Positions 7,425-15,943 of a DNA stretch of 64,000 nucleotides are shown here, in pieces. A program made the translations under genes and the position numbers. Source of the DNA: Flavimaribacter sediminis (GTDB lineage Bacteria; Pseudomonadota; Alphaproteobacteria; Rhizobiales; Rhizobiaceae); contig NZ_JAICBX010000009.1 of assembly GCF_019492055.1 (NCBI RefSeq), positions 1 through 64,000 of the forward strand. Reading direction: 5' to 3'. The notes under the pieces were generated by a model. It had not been told where the DNA came from, did no database searches, and saw nothing but the letters and a program-made list of their open reading frames with translations. How positions within the stretch are numbered: position 1 is the stretch's first letter; every line of letters begins with the position of its first letter.

Positions 7425-7859
7425 CTACCGGTTCGCCACGCCGTTACGAAGCTCGGCCCTGGCGACCGACGTTTGCGTTTCTGCCGCCGCGCGCTCCATG
7501 AATTCGAACTTCCAGGCAAAGCCCAGCGCATATCCCATGCATTCCGCCCGGCGACGGTGGAACCGGCCGCCATAGTCGCCCAGTCCCGCCCGGCAGGCGC
7601 GATAGCGCTCGGCGGATTGATCTCCGGTCACCGGGTCCTTGAGCATCATGACGACGGCGCGGTATCCGTAGGCTTCGCCGGCGACGCATTCGGAAAGTGT
7701 TTCATCGGACATCGCCTGATAGTCGACGCACTCGGCGACGATAAAGGCATGTACTTTCGGTGGAACCGGGATATCGGCGTTGGGCCAAACGGGCTTGCCG
7801 CCGGCCATTGCAGGCAGCGCGCCGACAAGAACGAAGACCAGTGACAGAGACAAACGCAT
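7425..7859 (-). CDS. Small secreted hypothetical protein
   Basis: A 144-aa protein with a clear signal peptide (MRLSLSLVFVLVGALPAMAG, cleavage likely after AMA). The mature protein has four cysteines, in AECVDY, SECVAG, RACRAG and AECMGY, evenly spread and so likely to form two disulfides in the periplasm. AGGAGAAAACG precedes the ATG. I do not recognise the family. It converges on the small secreted protein at 6997-7311 but shares no sequence with it. Confidence 0.65.
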   Translation of the reverse strand: MRLSLSLVFVLVGALPAMAGGKPVWPNADIPVPPKVHAFIVAECVDYQAMSDETLSECVAGEAYGYRAVVMMLKDPVTGDQSAERYRACRAGLGDYGGRFHRRRAECMGYALGFAWKFEFMERAAAETQTSVARAELRNGVANR

Positions 7860-7994
7860 CGTTTTCTCCTGTTTCAGGTCGCCCGCGCGGCCATTCTATC
7901 ACAAAGCGCGCGAATTTCGGAGAACGGGGGCGCGGCCTCCGGCGATCCGAACGCCTCTCGTCTGCGTAAGAGAGGGTGGATGCGAGGGTTCGCA

Positions 7995-8558
7995 ATGCTT
8001 TGGGTTTTGAACGCCATTGAAGAGGTGCTGCCGGTCGTGACCTTCGTCGCGCTGCAGCAGCTTGTGAGCTTCACCGTCGGGTTGGCGGTGATGACGGCGC
8101 TCGTCGTCTGCCTGCTTGCGCTTGCTTACGCGACCGGGCGCAAGCCGCCGCGCTTCGCCGTGGCGAGCAACATCGCGCTGCTCGCCTTTTCCATTCCGAG
8201 CATCGTGACCGACGACGCCACGTGGTTTCAGATGTCCGACACGCTGCTCGACGGGCTGGTGGCGCTGCTTCTGCTGGGCAGCTGGGCGGTCAACTATCCG
8301 CTGTTGAAAGTGCTGTTCGACCGGGTGTTTGCGATCACCGACGAGGCCTGGCGGATCCTGTCGCTCAGATGGGGCGTGCTGCTGCTTGTGCTCGCCTGTC
8401 TCAACGAGTTTGTGCGGCGGGGCTATTCCGAAGACGTGTGGACCTGGTACAAGCTCGCCTCCACGCTGCTGATCCTCGCCTTCGGCTGCTACCAGTTCAC
8501 GCTGTCGGCGCGCATGCGGATACCGGAGGAATCCAACCGGCTGGGCCTACGACGCTGA
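7995..8558 (+). CDS. YciB/IspZ-like inner membrane protein
   Basis: A 187-aa protein with five predicted membrane segments. It matches the septation-protein-A (IspZ/YciB) family: LLDGLVALLLLGSWAVNYPL, TDEAWRILSLRWGVLLLVLA, then LNEFVRRGYSEDVWTWYKL with the conserved Trp, Asn-Glu and Trp-x2-Lys positions. YciB affects cell-envelope synthesis and division in enteric bacteria; a direct role here is inferred. I prefer the ATG at 7995 because GAGGG lies 7 nt upstream; an in-frame ATG at 7980 has no properly spaced ribosome site. The 3' end overlaps the mscS-like gene by 12 bp, tail to tail. Confidence 0.75.
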   Translation: MLWVLNAIEEVLPVVTFVALQQLVSFTVGLAVMTALVVCLLALAYATGRKPPRFAVASNIALLAFSIPSIVTDDATWFQMSDTLLDGLVALLLLGSWAVNYPLLKVLFDRVFAITDEAWRILSLRWGVLLLVLACLNEFVRRGYSEDVWTWYKLASTLLILAFGCYQFTLSARMRIPEESNRLGLRR

Positions 8559-9881
8559 TTTGGGGCGGGCGCGGCGTGCGCGGCCTCCGGTCCCGATCGT
8601 TTTCGACGCATCCTTCATGATGATCTCGCGGTGCGGGTAGGGGATGCTGATGTCGTGTTCCTTGAAAATATCCCACATTGCCAGAAGCACCTGGCCGCGA
8701 ATATTGGTGAGGCCGTTCTGGGGATCGTCGATCCAGAAGCGCAGCACGAAATCGAGCGAGGAATCGCCGAAGCCGGTGAGCCAGCAGACGGGTTTCTTCC
8801 GCTCGTTGACGCGCGAGACCTGTTCGGTCGCCTCGATCGCCAGCCGGCTGACCTCGTGCGGGTCGGCCTCGTAGGAGACGCCGAATTCGACGTCGAGGCG
8901 CACCAGATCGTCGCTGAACGACCAGTTGATGACCCGGTGGGTGATGAAGTCCTCGTTGGGGATGAGGTATTCGCGGCCGTCGCGCGTGACGACGGACACG
9001 AAGCGGGCGCGCAATTCGCGGATCCAGCCGAAGGTGCCTTCCAGCGAAATCGTGTCGCCCGGCTTGATCGACTTGTCGAGCAGGATGATGACGCCGGAAA
9101 TGAAGTTGGAGATGACCTTCTGCAGGCCGAAGCCGAGGCCGAGGCCGACGGCGCCGGAAAAGACGGTGAGCGCCGTGAGATCGATGCCGACGGAGGAGAG
9201 CGCAACGGCGCCGGCGATCAGCACCAGGCCGATGCGCGCGATCTTGCCGATCAGCACCCGCACGGACGGGGTGAGCTCTTCGGATTTCTGCACCTGCTCG
9301 TCGAGGAACCGGCCGAGGACCGCGGCGAGCCACAGCGTGACGACGAGCACGAGCGCGGCTTTCAGCACAAGCAGGGCCGACAGGCGCATCTGGCCGAGCG
9401 GCATGGCGAGGCTGTCGAGGAAGGTGGCCGCCTCGTCGTCGAAGCCCAGAATCACGAAGGCGGCGTAAATCCATGCTAGCCAGCCGAGAATACGGGCAAG
9501 CAGCCGGTTGCGCACGACGCGCGACAGCACCGACGCAATCAGCCAGGCGAGCGACAGCGACAGGACGATGGAAACGAGATGACTGCGGCTCGGCCAGGTG
9601 ACGGCGCGCATGACGACCAGCGTTCCAAACAGCAGGAGCGAGAAGACGATCCAGTCGATGCGCCTGAGCAGCGCGATCACGACGCGGAGCAGGCCCGCAT
9701 GGCCCTTGATCCGGCGGGCCCTTTCCTCCAGCCGCGGCTCGACCCGGCGCGCCACAAGCTTGGCGACCACGAACAGGACGATGATGATGGCGGCCTGATA
9801 GAAGAACCAGGGCGTCGTCAGATATCCGACGAGGCCGCGGGCCCAGTACTGCAAATCGGCGATGACGCCATGCAGGTCCAT
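8547..9881 (-). CDS. MscS-family mechanosensitive ion channel
   Basis: A 444-aa membrane protein. Several N-terminal membrane helices precede the family pore helix, SGAVGLGLGFGLQKVISNFI, with its packed Gly/Ala pattern. Next comes the beta domain, LDKSIKPGDTISLEGTFGWI and REYLIPNEDFITHRVINWS. The C-terminal alpha/beta cytoplasmic domain ends in a basic tail. Such channels release solutes on osmotic downshock. The ATG at 9881 is chosen over a TTG five codons earlier because AGGAGGAG ends 2-3 nt before it in a clear leader. Additional N-terminal helices place it among the larger MscS-like proteins (MscK/YbdG style), not the 3-helix minimum. Confidence 0.9.
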   Translation of the reverse strand: MDLHGVIADLQYWARGLVGYLTTPWFFYQAAIIIVLFVVAKLVARRVEPRLEERARRIKGHAGLLRVVIALLRRIDWIVFSLLLFGTLVVMRAVTWPSRSHLVSIVLSLSLAWLIASVLSRVVRNRLLARILGWLAWIYAAFVILGFDDEAATFLDSLAMPLGQMRLSALLVLKAALVLVVTLWLAAVLGRFLDEQVQKSEELTPSVRVLIGKIARIGLVLIAGAVALSSVGIDLTALTVFSGAVGLGLGFGLQKVISNFISGVIILLDKSIKPGDTISLEGTFGWIRELRARFVSVVTRDGREYLIPNEDFITHRVINWSFSDDLVRLDVEFGVSYEADPHEVSRLAIEATEQVSRVNERKKPVCWLTGFGDSSLDFVLRFWIDDPQNGLTNIRGQVLLAMWDIFKEHDISIPYPHREIIMKDASKTIGTGGRARRARPKSAS

Positions 9882-9958
9882 TGCTCCTCCTGTCAACAGT
9901 ATAAGAACAATATCAAGGATTTGTTCCGCAGGCTATCGCGTTGCAGACTGGGCCGACA

Positions 9959-11173
9959 TCAGAAGCCGACGCGGGTCAGGCCGTCTTCCAGCTTCCTGCG
10001 GAAGCTTTGTTCCGTGAAGGGAAAGGCCGTGAAGAACTGTTCGCGGCTCGCGTCGGGCCGGCGGGCGCGGACCTCGTCGCTCCAGTATCGCGCCTGTTTT
10101 TCCTTGCCGGCGAGCGCGCAGGCGGCGGCCGCAATCATCAGCACCAGATGATGGGCGCCTGGCGCGCGCGCCGCGTGCTCGGCCTCGACGACGGCCTGGC
10201 TGATCTCGGAATTTCGCAGCAGGCCGACGGCGCGCACGCTGTAGATGGCGTAGAGCAGCGGATCGAGCGGGCTCAGATCCTGCGCCCTGGTGGCCGTGTC
10301 GATAGCGGTTGACGCCTCGCCCCGTATGGCGTTGGCGAAGGCCATCGAATAATGGCCCTGCGCAAAATTGGGGCTGAGCGCGACCGACCGCTCCAGCCAG
10401 CTCAGGCCGCCGAGAGGATCGCCCTCCAGCCAGAAGGAGCGGCCCATGGTGAGGTTGCAGAACGGATCGAGCGGATCGAGCTCCATGCTGCGCTCGGCGT
10501 GGCGGCGCGCGTCGGCGATCGCCGTCGGCGCGTCCGGCTTGTACTTTAAAAAGGCGTCCTGAAAGCGGGTGAAGGACAGGCCGGCATGGGCGCGCGCGAA
10601 GGACGGATCCTGGATGATCGCGCGCCGGAACAGGCTGGTGGCGGTCTCGTTGTCTTCCTGCGAAAAGCGGAACATGTGGCGCAGGCCTAGATGGTAGTTT
10701 GACCAGGCGTCGAGATCCCGCGTCGCGACGGACTGGATGTGGTCGGCCTCGTTTTGCGGAATGTAGATCTCCAGCGACGACACCACGCGGGTGACGATCT
10801 CGTGGCGAACCTCCTGCAGGTCTTCGGGACGCACCTCGAAGCGGTCGGCCCAGATGACTTCGCCGGCCGCGCAGTCCGAAAGCTCGATCGTGATGGCGAT
10901 AATCTCGCCCAGTCGCTCGATCATGCCGCACAGCGCGTAGCGCACGCTCAGTTGCCGGCCGATCGCCGCGAGATCGGGAACCGGGGCGCGGAAGCGGAAG
11001 GCCGTGCCGCGCGCGATCACGCGAATCCAGCGCAGCCGCGACAGCGCCTGGATGAGTTCGTGCGGCAGGGCCTCGCACAGGACGCGCTCCAGCCCGGTCG
11101 GGATCATGCTGTCGAATGGCAGGACCACAATCGATGGCCGGCCCTGGGCGTGTTGGTCAGCTTGAAGCATCAT
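9959..11173 (-). CDS. TPR protein of the cyclase/CadC-associated type
   Basis: A 404-aa cytoplasmic protein. The first 150 residues match the N-terminal block found in adenylate-cyclase or CadC-like regulators before their TPRs: SIVVLPFDSM, LIQALSRLRWIRVIARGTAF, LSVRYALCGMIER. From about residue 165 helical TPR repeats follow, with motifs such as FRRAIIQDPSFARAHAGLSF and AERSMELDPLDP. The end reads FPFTEQSFRRKLEDGL, also typical. The usual N-terminal output domain (guanylate cyclase or winged helix) is absent, so this looks like a stand-alone sensor/scaffold half. A class III cyclase gene lies 25 kb away at 35820. The function is not established. Confidence 0.75.
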   Translation of the reverse strand: MMLQADQHAQGRPSIVVLPFDSMIPTGLERVLCEALPHELIQALSRLRWIRVIARGTAFRFRAPVPDLAAIGRQLSVRYALCGMIERLGEIIAITIELSDCAAGEVIWADRFEVRPEDLQEVRHEIVTRVVSSLEIYIPQNEADHIQSVATRDLDAWSNYHLGLRHMFRFSQEDNETATSLFRRAIIQDPSFARAHAGLSFTRFQDAFLKYKPDAPTAIADARRHAERSMELDPLDPFCNLTMGRSFWLEGDPLGGLSWLERSVALSPNFAQGHYSMAFANAIRGEASTAIDTATRAQDLSPLDPLLYAIYSVRAVGLLRNSEISQAVVEAEHAARAPGAHHLVLMIAAAACALAGKEKQARYWSDEVRARRPDASREQFFTAFPFTEQSFRRKLEDGLTRVGF

Positions 11174-11364
11174 GAAGGCTCGACGAAGTCGGTATCCGAA
11201 ACAACAAGGTCATCTGAAAGGATTTTACAGGCTTATTGCATTTCGCGGTACTATTACTTTGTCTCGCGTTTTACGAGAAACGGCATTCTCTTTTGTGTGG
11301 GAAATGCCACCATGATTTGCCAATCTTCATCAGATCAGCTCGAATTCACTGACCGGGGGATCGT

Positions 11365-12390
11365 TCAGGCGCTGCGGGCTTGCCTGGCGGCCGCCCGGTA
11401 ATGGCCCGGCGTCGATCCGGTCCATTTCGCGAAGGCGCGGCGAAAACTGTTCGGCTCGTCGTAGCCGATGGAGCGGGCGATATCGCCGATCGCGAGATCG
11501 GTTTCGGACAGAAGCGTTCGGGCGCGCTCCTCGATGAACCGCGCCTTGACGTTGCGAAAGGACGTTCCCTCGCCCTTCAGAACACGTTGCAGGGTGCGGG
11601 GCCCGAGCGAAAGGCGGCGGGCCACGCTGTCTTCCGACAGGTCTCCGAGCGCAAGCTGCATGCGCAGGATCTGCCGGACGGCGTCTTCCGTGGTCTGCGG
11701 CTGGGTGACGCCCATCAGCGCGGGCAACTCGCCGAGCGTGATCACCTCTTCGGGCGCAGGCGGCGCCGGGTTCAGGGCTGTGAGGTCGGCTACGCGCACC
11801 GACACCGCCGGCAACGATGCGCCGCCGCGGATCGGCGCGCCCGCCATATCGGCCATGGTCGCCCCGCTTGCGCTTCGATCGGCGATGACGTCGATCCAGT
11901 CGGGCCGCCAGTCTGCTCCGAGATAGTGCCGGAAAACGGAATTCATGACGAAGATCGCGCCCTCTTCGATATGGCGGCGTCCGACGACGGCGCCCAGCCC
12001 CGTTTCGAAGCCGATGACGAGGTTGTCGCCGCTTTCCTGCAGGACGACGTCGGCGCCCGGGTGGATCAGCGGAAGCGCGCGGCGGGAGCGCACCAGCGCT
12101 GTGGCGAGATCGCGCGCGCCGAGGACATAGTCCGCAAAGCCGCGATAGGCGGCATAGTCGAATTCCCGGCCGAGCCTGGCGCCGATATGACCGTCTCCCA
12201 GCGCGCGCGCCGTCGATTCCAGGAAGACCGCCTCCACGACATAGGGCACGAAGCCGGGGCCCGCCTTCAGCATTTTGCGATTGACGCCGGCCGTGTGCAG
12301 GGCCCGGTTCACGACCGCGGGAGACGCGATCCTGTCGAGAATTTCCACGGTGTGCGCGAATTCCACCAGGTTGACCATCGGTATCGGCAT
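11365..12390 (-). CDS. AraC-family transcriptional regulator
   Basis: A 341-aa regulator with the OruR/ArgR-like arabinose-binding-type N-terminal domain (about residues 15-200) and a C-terminal double helix-turn-helix. The second HTH carries the family end signature TDLAIGDIARSIGYDEPNSFRRAFAKWTGSTPGHYR. It probably senses a small hydrophobic or amino-acid-like ligand. It is divergent from two DUF1254 genes, which are the likely targets. The ATG at 12390 gives the standard start; an in-frame ATG at 12435 would add 15 residues not typical of the family. No strong ribosome site distinguishes them. Confidence 0.85.
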   Translation of the reverse strand: MPIPMVNLVEFAHTVEILDRIASPAVVNRALHTAGVNRKMLKAGPGFVPYVVEAVFLESTARALGDGHIGARLGREFDYAAYRGFADYVLGARDLATALVRSRRALPLIHPGADVVLQESGDNLVIGFETGLGAVVGRRHIEEGAIFVMNSVFRHYLGADWRPDWIDVIADRSASGATMADMAGAPIRGGASLPAVSVRVADLTALNPAPPAPEEVITLGELPALMGVTQPQTTEDAVRQILRMQLALGDLSEDSVARRLSLGPRTLQRVLKGEGTSFRNVKARFIEERARTLLSETDLAIGDIARSIGYDEPNSFRRAFAKWTGSTPGHYRAAARQARSA

Positions 12391-12452
12391 GATTGTATTC
12401 TGTCGCAAAATGATTGTTCTTTCTATAGTAAACATCCATGGGGGCCGAGAAG

Positions 12453-12474
12453 AGATGAAGCAACAGGTTCATCT
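12453..12474. promoter_or_regulatory. Inverted repeat between araC-type gene and DUF1254 genes
   Basis: AGATGAA at 12453-12459 and TTCATCT at 12468-12474 form a perfect 7-bp inverted repeat with an 8-nt spacer. It sits 28 bp before the first DUF1254 start, in the 111-bp gap to the divergent regulator. It is a candidate operator; AraC proteins more often bind direct repeats, so the binder is uncertain. Confidence 0.4.
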
Positions 12475-12501
12475 AACCGGCGGGGGCACGAGGATATTCT
12501 G

Positions 12502-14004
12502 ATGAAAGCCAAACTATTCACGGCCGCGTATTTTGCATGCGGGATTTTTGTCGGCGGGGCGAACGCCCAGACCTATTCCGCCGATACGCCGGACTCGGTT
12601 CTGACCCCGGATATTGTCGAGACCGAGCGCCTCGGCGCGCTGAGATTCTTCGACGGCATGCCGGACGATGAAACGGTCCGCAAGGCATACGACAACATCG
12701 ATTTCAGCCGCGGCGTCGAAGCTTTCCTCAGCGGCATGCCGGCCGCCTCGATCCATGCGATGTGCTCCGGCTTCGAAGAGGCCGGAATCCCCGCCCACAC
12801 GATCGGCGTCAGCGAGGATCTGCTCGACGCCCGTTCGCTCTGGCTCACCGCAAATTCGACGACCGTTTACGTGACGGCCTGCCTCGACCTCAATCAGGGT
12901 CCCGTCGTCATGGAAGTTGCGCCCGGGGTTCTGGGCGGCGTTAACGACGCCTTCTTTCGCTGGGAGACCGACGTCGGCGTGACGGGTCCGGACCAGGGAC
13001 GCGGCGGGCGTTATCTCTTCCTGCCGCCGCATTATGACGGCCCGGTTCCGGCGATGGGCTTTCACGTCATTCCGACCAGAACGAACGCGCACTGGCTGTT
13101 CGCCCGGGCTTTCGTGACGGAGGCCGGCATGGACGCAGCGGTCGCCAACGTCAAGGCGGGCATGAAGATCTATCCCCTTTCGGAGGTCAAGGACCCGCCG
13201 GAACAGACCTTCGTGAATTTTTCCGGCGCGAAGATGAACACCATCCACGCCAATGACGCGACGTTTTTCGACGAACTGAACGCGTCCGTCCAGAACGAAC
13301 CGGCCGACGCATTCGATCCGGAGATCGCCGGCCTGTTCGCCTCGATCGGGATCAGGAAGGACGAGCCCTTTGCCCCCGACGAGCGGATGCAGAAGATCCT
13401 TGCCGACGCCGCCGCCGTGGGCAACGCCACGGCGCGCGCCATCGTGTTTCGCCCGCGCGAGAGGGACCGGTTTTATTTTTATCCGGACCGGCAATGGTAT
13501 ACGGGCTTTGCCGGCGGCAGCCACGAATTCCTGGACAGGGCCGCGCGCGGCCTGGACGACCGGGTCATGTTCCACTACGTCGCGACCGGCATTACGCCCG
13601 CGATGGTAGCGCCGCAGGTCGGCGCCGGCTCGGTCTACGCCTTCACGCCGCATGACGCGGATGGCGACTATCTCGATGGCGGCAAGACCTACAAGGTGAC
13701 GCTGCCCGGACCCGTGCCCGCCAAGGACTTCTGGTCTTTCGTCGTGTATTCGACCCAGCACCGCTCGATGCTGGAGACCGACCAGCGGCTCGCCGGCCTC
13801 GACAGCACGTTGCCGGGGGTCACGCCCAACGAGGACGGCTCCTACACGATCTGGTTCGGTCCGCAAGCGCCGGAAGGCAAGGAGGATCACTGGGTGCAGA
13901 CGACGCCCGGCAAGGGATACGCCGTGATCCTGCGCCTGTATGGCCCGCTTGAGCCCTGGTTCGACAAGACCTGGAAGCCCGGCGATCTGGAAGAGGTGGA
14001 ATAG
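12502..14004 (+). CDS. DUF1254/DUF1214 domain protein, periplasmic
   Basis: A 500-aa protein with a signal peptide (MKAKLFTAAYFACGIFVGGA). The DUF1254 half contains YDNIDFSRGVEAFLSG, LTANSTTVYVTACLDL and GRYLFLPPHYDGPVP. The DUF1214 half contains YKVTLPGPVPAKDFWSFVVY, TPNEDGSYTIWFGP and ending Trp-rich PLEPWFDKTW. This two-domain order is the family's usual full length. Function is unestablished; relatives are often near stress or lipid genes. ACGAGG precedes the ATG. The reading frame happens to stay open far upstream across the antisense of the regulator; that part is not coding. It is followed 49 bp later by a related gene. Confidence 0.88.
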   Translation: MKAKLFTAAYFACGIFVGGANAQTYSADTPDSVLTPDIVETERLGALRFFDGMPDDETVRKAYDNIDFSRGVEAFLSGMPAASIHAMCSGFEEAGIPAHTIGVSEDLLDARSLWLTANSTTVYVTACLDLNQGPVVMEVAPGVLGGVNDAFFRWETDVGVTGPDQGRGGRYLFLPPHYDGPVPAMGFHVIPTRTNAHWLFARAFVTEAGMDAAVANVKAGMKIYPLSEVKDPPEQTFVNFSGAKMNTIHANDATFFDELNASVQNEPADAFDPEIAGLFASIGIRKDEPFAPDERMQKILADAAAVGNATARAIVFRPRERDRFYFYPDRQWYTGFAGGSHEFLDRAARGLDDRVMFHYVATGITPAMVAPQVGAGSVYAFTPHDADGDYLDGGKTYKVTLPGPVPAKDFWSFVVYSTQHRSMLETDQRLAGLDSTLPGVTPNEDGSYTIWFGPQAPEGKEDHWVQTTPGKGYAVILRLYGPLEPWFDKTWKPGDLEEVE

Positions 14005-14053
14005 GACCTGGCGGCTCGCCGCTCGCCGACCAAAAAACTTCAAGGAGGAAACA

Positions 14054-15055
14054 ATGAGACTATTGCTGACACTTGCGTTGCTCGCGCCGACCTTCGCCTT
14101 CGCCGAGGACGTCACGATGCAGAACCTGGTGCGCGCCGAATCCGACACGATGATCCGGGCGAACCTGGCGGCCTACGATGTCGGCCTGGGCGAACTCCTG
14201 CACGAGCGCAAGCTTGTTTCGGCCGAAGAGCCGCAGCCGATCATTCGCGCCAACCAGGACACGCTCTATTCCGCCGTCGTGCTGGACTTGTCCGAACCGG
14301 CGACAATCACGCTGCCGGAGATCGAGGGGCGTTTTCAGTCGATGCTGGTGATCAACCAGGATCACTACAGTTTCGTGGAGGCGACGCCGGGCGTCTACGA
14401 ATTGACCGAGGAGGATGTGGGCACGCGCTTCGCCTACATCCTGTTCCGCACCTTCGTCGACGCCTCGAACCCGGACGACCTTGCGGCTGGGCGCGCCGCG
14501 CAGGACGGCATCGAACTGAGCGGCGGCGGCAAAGGCCCGTTCGAGGCGCCCGACTGGGATCTCGAAAGCCTTGCGGAGGCGCGAAAGGCCGTCAGCCACC
14601 TGGCGAGCGCGGTCGGTTTCGACGCGAGCCGCGCTTTTGGCCGCAAGGACGAGGTCGACCCCGTCGACCATCTGGTCGGCGCCATGGCGGGCTGGGCCGG
14701 CCAGCCGGCGTCGACGGCGGTCGCCGCCATCGAAGCAGTCGACGCCAATGACGGCGAGACGCCGCATGCGGTCACGGTCAAGGACGTGCCGGTTGACGCC
14801 TTCTGGTCGCTCACCGTCTATAACGCCGACGGCTATCTGGAGCCCAACGATCTTGGCCGCAACAGCTACAACAACACTTCGGCTACGGCGAACGACGACG
14901 GCTCCTTCACGATCCACTTCGGCGGCTGTGACGACGGGCGGGTGAACTGCATTCCGATCACGCCTGAATGGAACTACGCGATCCGCCTCTACCAGCCGCG
15001 CGCCGAGATTCTCGACGGAAGCTGGACATTTCCGCCGGTCCTGCCGGTCAACTGA
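14054..15055 (+). CDS. DUF1254/DUF1214 domain protein, shorter paralogue
   Basis: A 333-aa paralogue of the preceding gene, with its own signal peptide (MRLLLTLALLAPTFAFA). AAGGAGG lies 6 nt before the ATG. Matching blocks include IIRANQDTLYSAVVLDLSEP in the DUF1254 part, and DVPVDAFWSLTVYNADGYLE and DDGSFTIHFGG in the DUF1214 part. Compared with its partner it lacks about 170 residues from the centre. The pair is likely one transcript controlled by the divergent AraC-type gene. The two proteins may act together in the periplasm; nothing in the sequence identifies a reaction. Confidence 0.87.
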   Translation: MRLLLTLALLAPTFAFAEDVTMQNLVRAESDTMIRANLAAYDVGLGELLHERKLVSAEEPQPIIRANQDTLYSAVVLDLSEPATITLPEIEGRFQSMLVINQDHYSFVEATPGVYELTEEDVGTRFAYILFRTFVDASNPDDLAAGRAAQDGIELSGGGKGPFEAPDWDLESLAEARKAVSHLASAVGFDASRAFGRKDEVDPVDHLVGAMAGWAGQPASTAVAAIEAVDANDGETPHAVTVKDVPVDAFWSLTVYNADGYLEPNDLGRNSYNNTSATANDDGSFTIHFGGCDDGRVNCIPITPEWNYAIRLYQPRAEILDGSWTFPPVLPVN

Positions 15056-15089
15056 GCAAAGGCCGGTCTCCTGAAACAAGGCTTACGCG

Positions 15090-15116
15090 CGCGCCGACAC
15101 AGTGTAGTGTGGCGCG
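15090..15116. terminator. GC-rich hairpin after the DUF1254 pair
   Basis: CGCGCC (15090-15095) pairs with GGCGCG (15111-15116) and ACAC (15097-15100) with GTGT (15107-15110), around a 6-nt loop with one bulged G. It follows the DUF1254 operon and precedes the GDPD gene. There is no T-tract, so it is only a possible terminator. Confidence 0.35.
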
Positions 15117-15140
15117 ACGGCGGCGGCAGGAGGCGAGCCT

Positions 15141-15941
15141 TTGAAAGACCGGTTGATGGGTTGGGCGCAGGACGCCGCCGACTTCGCGATGGCGATGGTT
15201 CCGCGCAAGGTCCCGGACGCCGATGCCGTCCGACGATGCCGCATCGTCGCCCATCGCGGCGCCCATGACTACAATCGCGCGGCGAAGGAAAACACCCTCG
15301 AAGCCTTTGATCTTGCGCGCGCGGCGGGCGTGTGGGGCGTGGAGACGGACATACGCTGGACCGCGGATCTGACGCCGGTGATCTGCCACGATCCCGATAC
15401 GGCGCGGGTGTTCGGCAAGGACGTTCGGCTTTGCGACGTGAGCTTCGAGGCGCTGCGCGCGGCTGTTCCCGCTGTTCCGTCGCTCGCCGAAGTGGTTGCG
15501 GAGTTCGGCGGCAAGCTCCACCTGATGCTGGAACTGAAGGCGGAGACGTTCCCGGATATCGAAAGGCAGCGGCGAATCCTCGCCGAGCATCTCTCCGGCC
15601 TGAAGCCCGGAGAATGCTACCACATGATGGCGCTCGACCCGGACCTGTTCGAGACCTTCGACATTCTGCCGCGGCAATGCTGTCTGCCGGTGGCGATGGC
15701 GAACATGGCCGCGATCAGCCGCCGGACGCTCGGGCAACCCTATGGCGGGGTAACCGGTCACTATCTGCTGTTGACCGAGGCGATCAAAAGGCGGCACGAA
15801 GCGGTCGGCCAGAAGGTCGGGACCGGTTTCGTGAAGTCGCGCAACTGTCTCTATCGGGAGATGAACCGCGGCATGGAGTGGATCTTCTCCAACGACGCGG
15901 TCGCCATGCAGCGGATCGTTGACGCGTTGAAGGCAGGCTGA
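15141..15941 (+). CDS. Glycerophosphodiester phosphodiesterase family protein
   Basis: A 266-aa GDPD TIM-barrel enzyme. The catalytic signature is visible: IVAHRGAHDYN (His-Arg), ENTLEAF (Glu-Asn-Thr), GVETDIRWTADLTPVICHD (Glu-x-Asp and the second catalytic His). LHLMLELK follows later in the barrel. The expected reaction is hydrolysis of a glycerophosphodiester to an alcohol and glycerol-3-phosphate. The start is TTG, supported by AGGAGG 8 nt upstream. There is no signal peptide, so it acts in the cytoplasm or on the inner face. It converges on the GNAT gene with 2 bp between stops. Confidence 0.88.
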   Translation: MKDRLMGWAQDAADFAMAMVPRKVPDADAVRRCRIVAHRGAHDYNRAAKENTLEAFDLARAAGVWGVETDIRWTADLTPVICHDPDTARVFGKDVRLCDVSFEALRAAVPAVPSLAEVVAEFGGKLHLMLELKAETFPDIERQRRILAEHLSGLKPGECYHMMALDPDLFETFDILPRQCCLPVAMANMAAISRRTLGQPYGGVTGHYLLLTEAIKRRHEAVGQKVGTGFVKSRNCLYREMNRGMEWIFSNDAVAMQRIVDALKAG

Positions 15942-15943
15942 TC

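Noticed and set aside
11380-12501. An N-terminal extension of the first DUF1254 gene across the AraC gene
   Set aside because: The signal peptide and ribosome site place the start at 12502; upstream codons are antisense to a conserved regulator.
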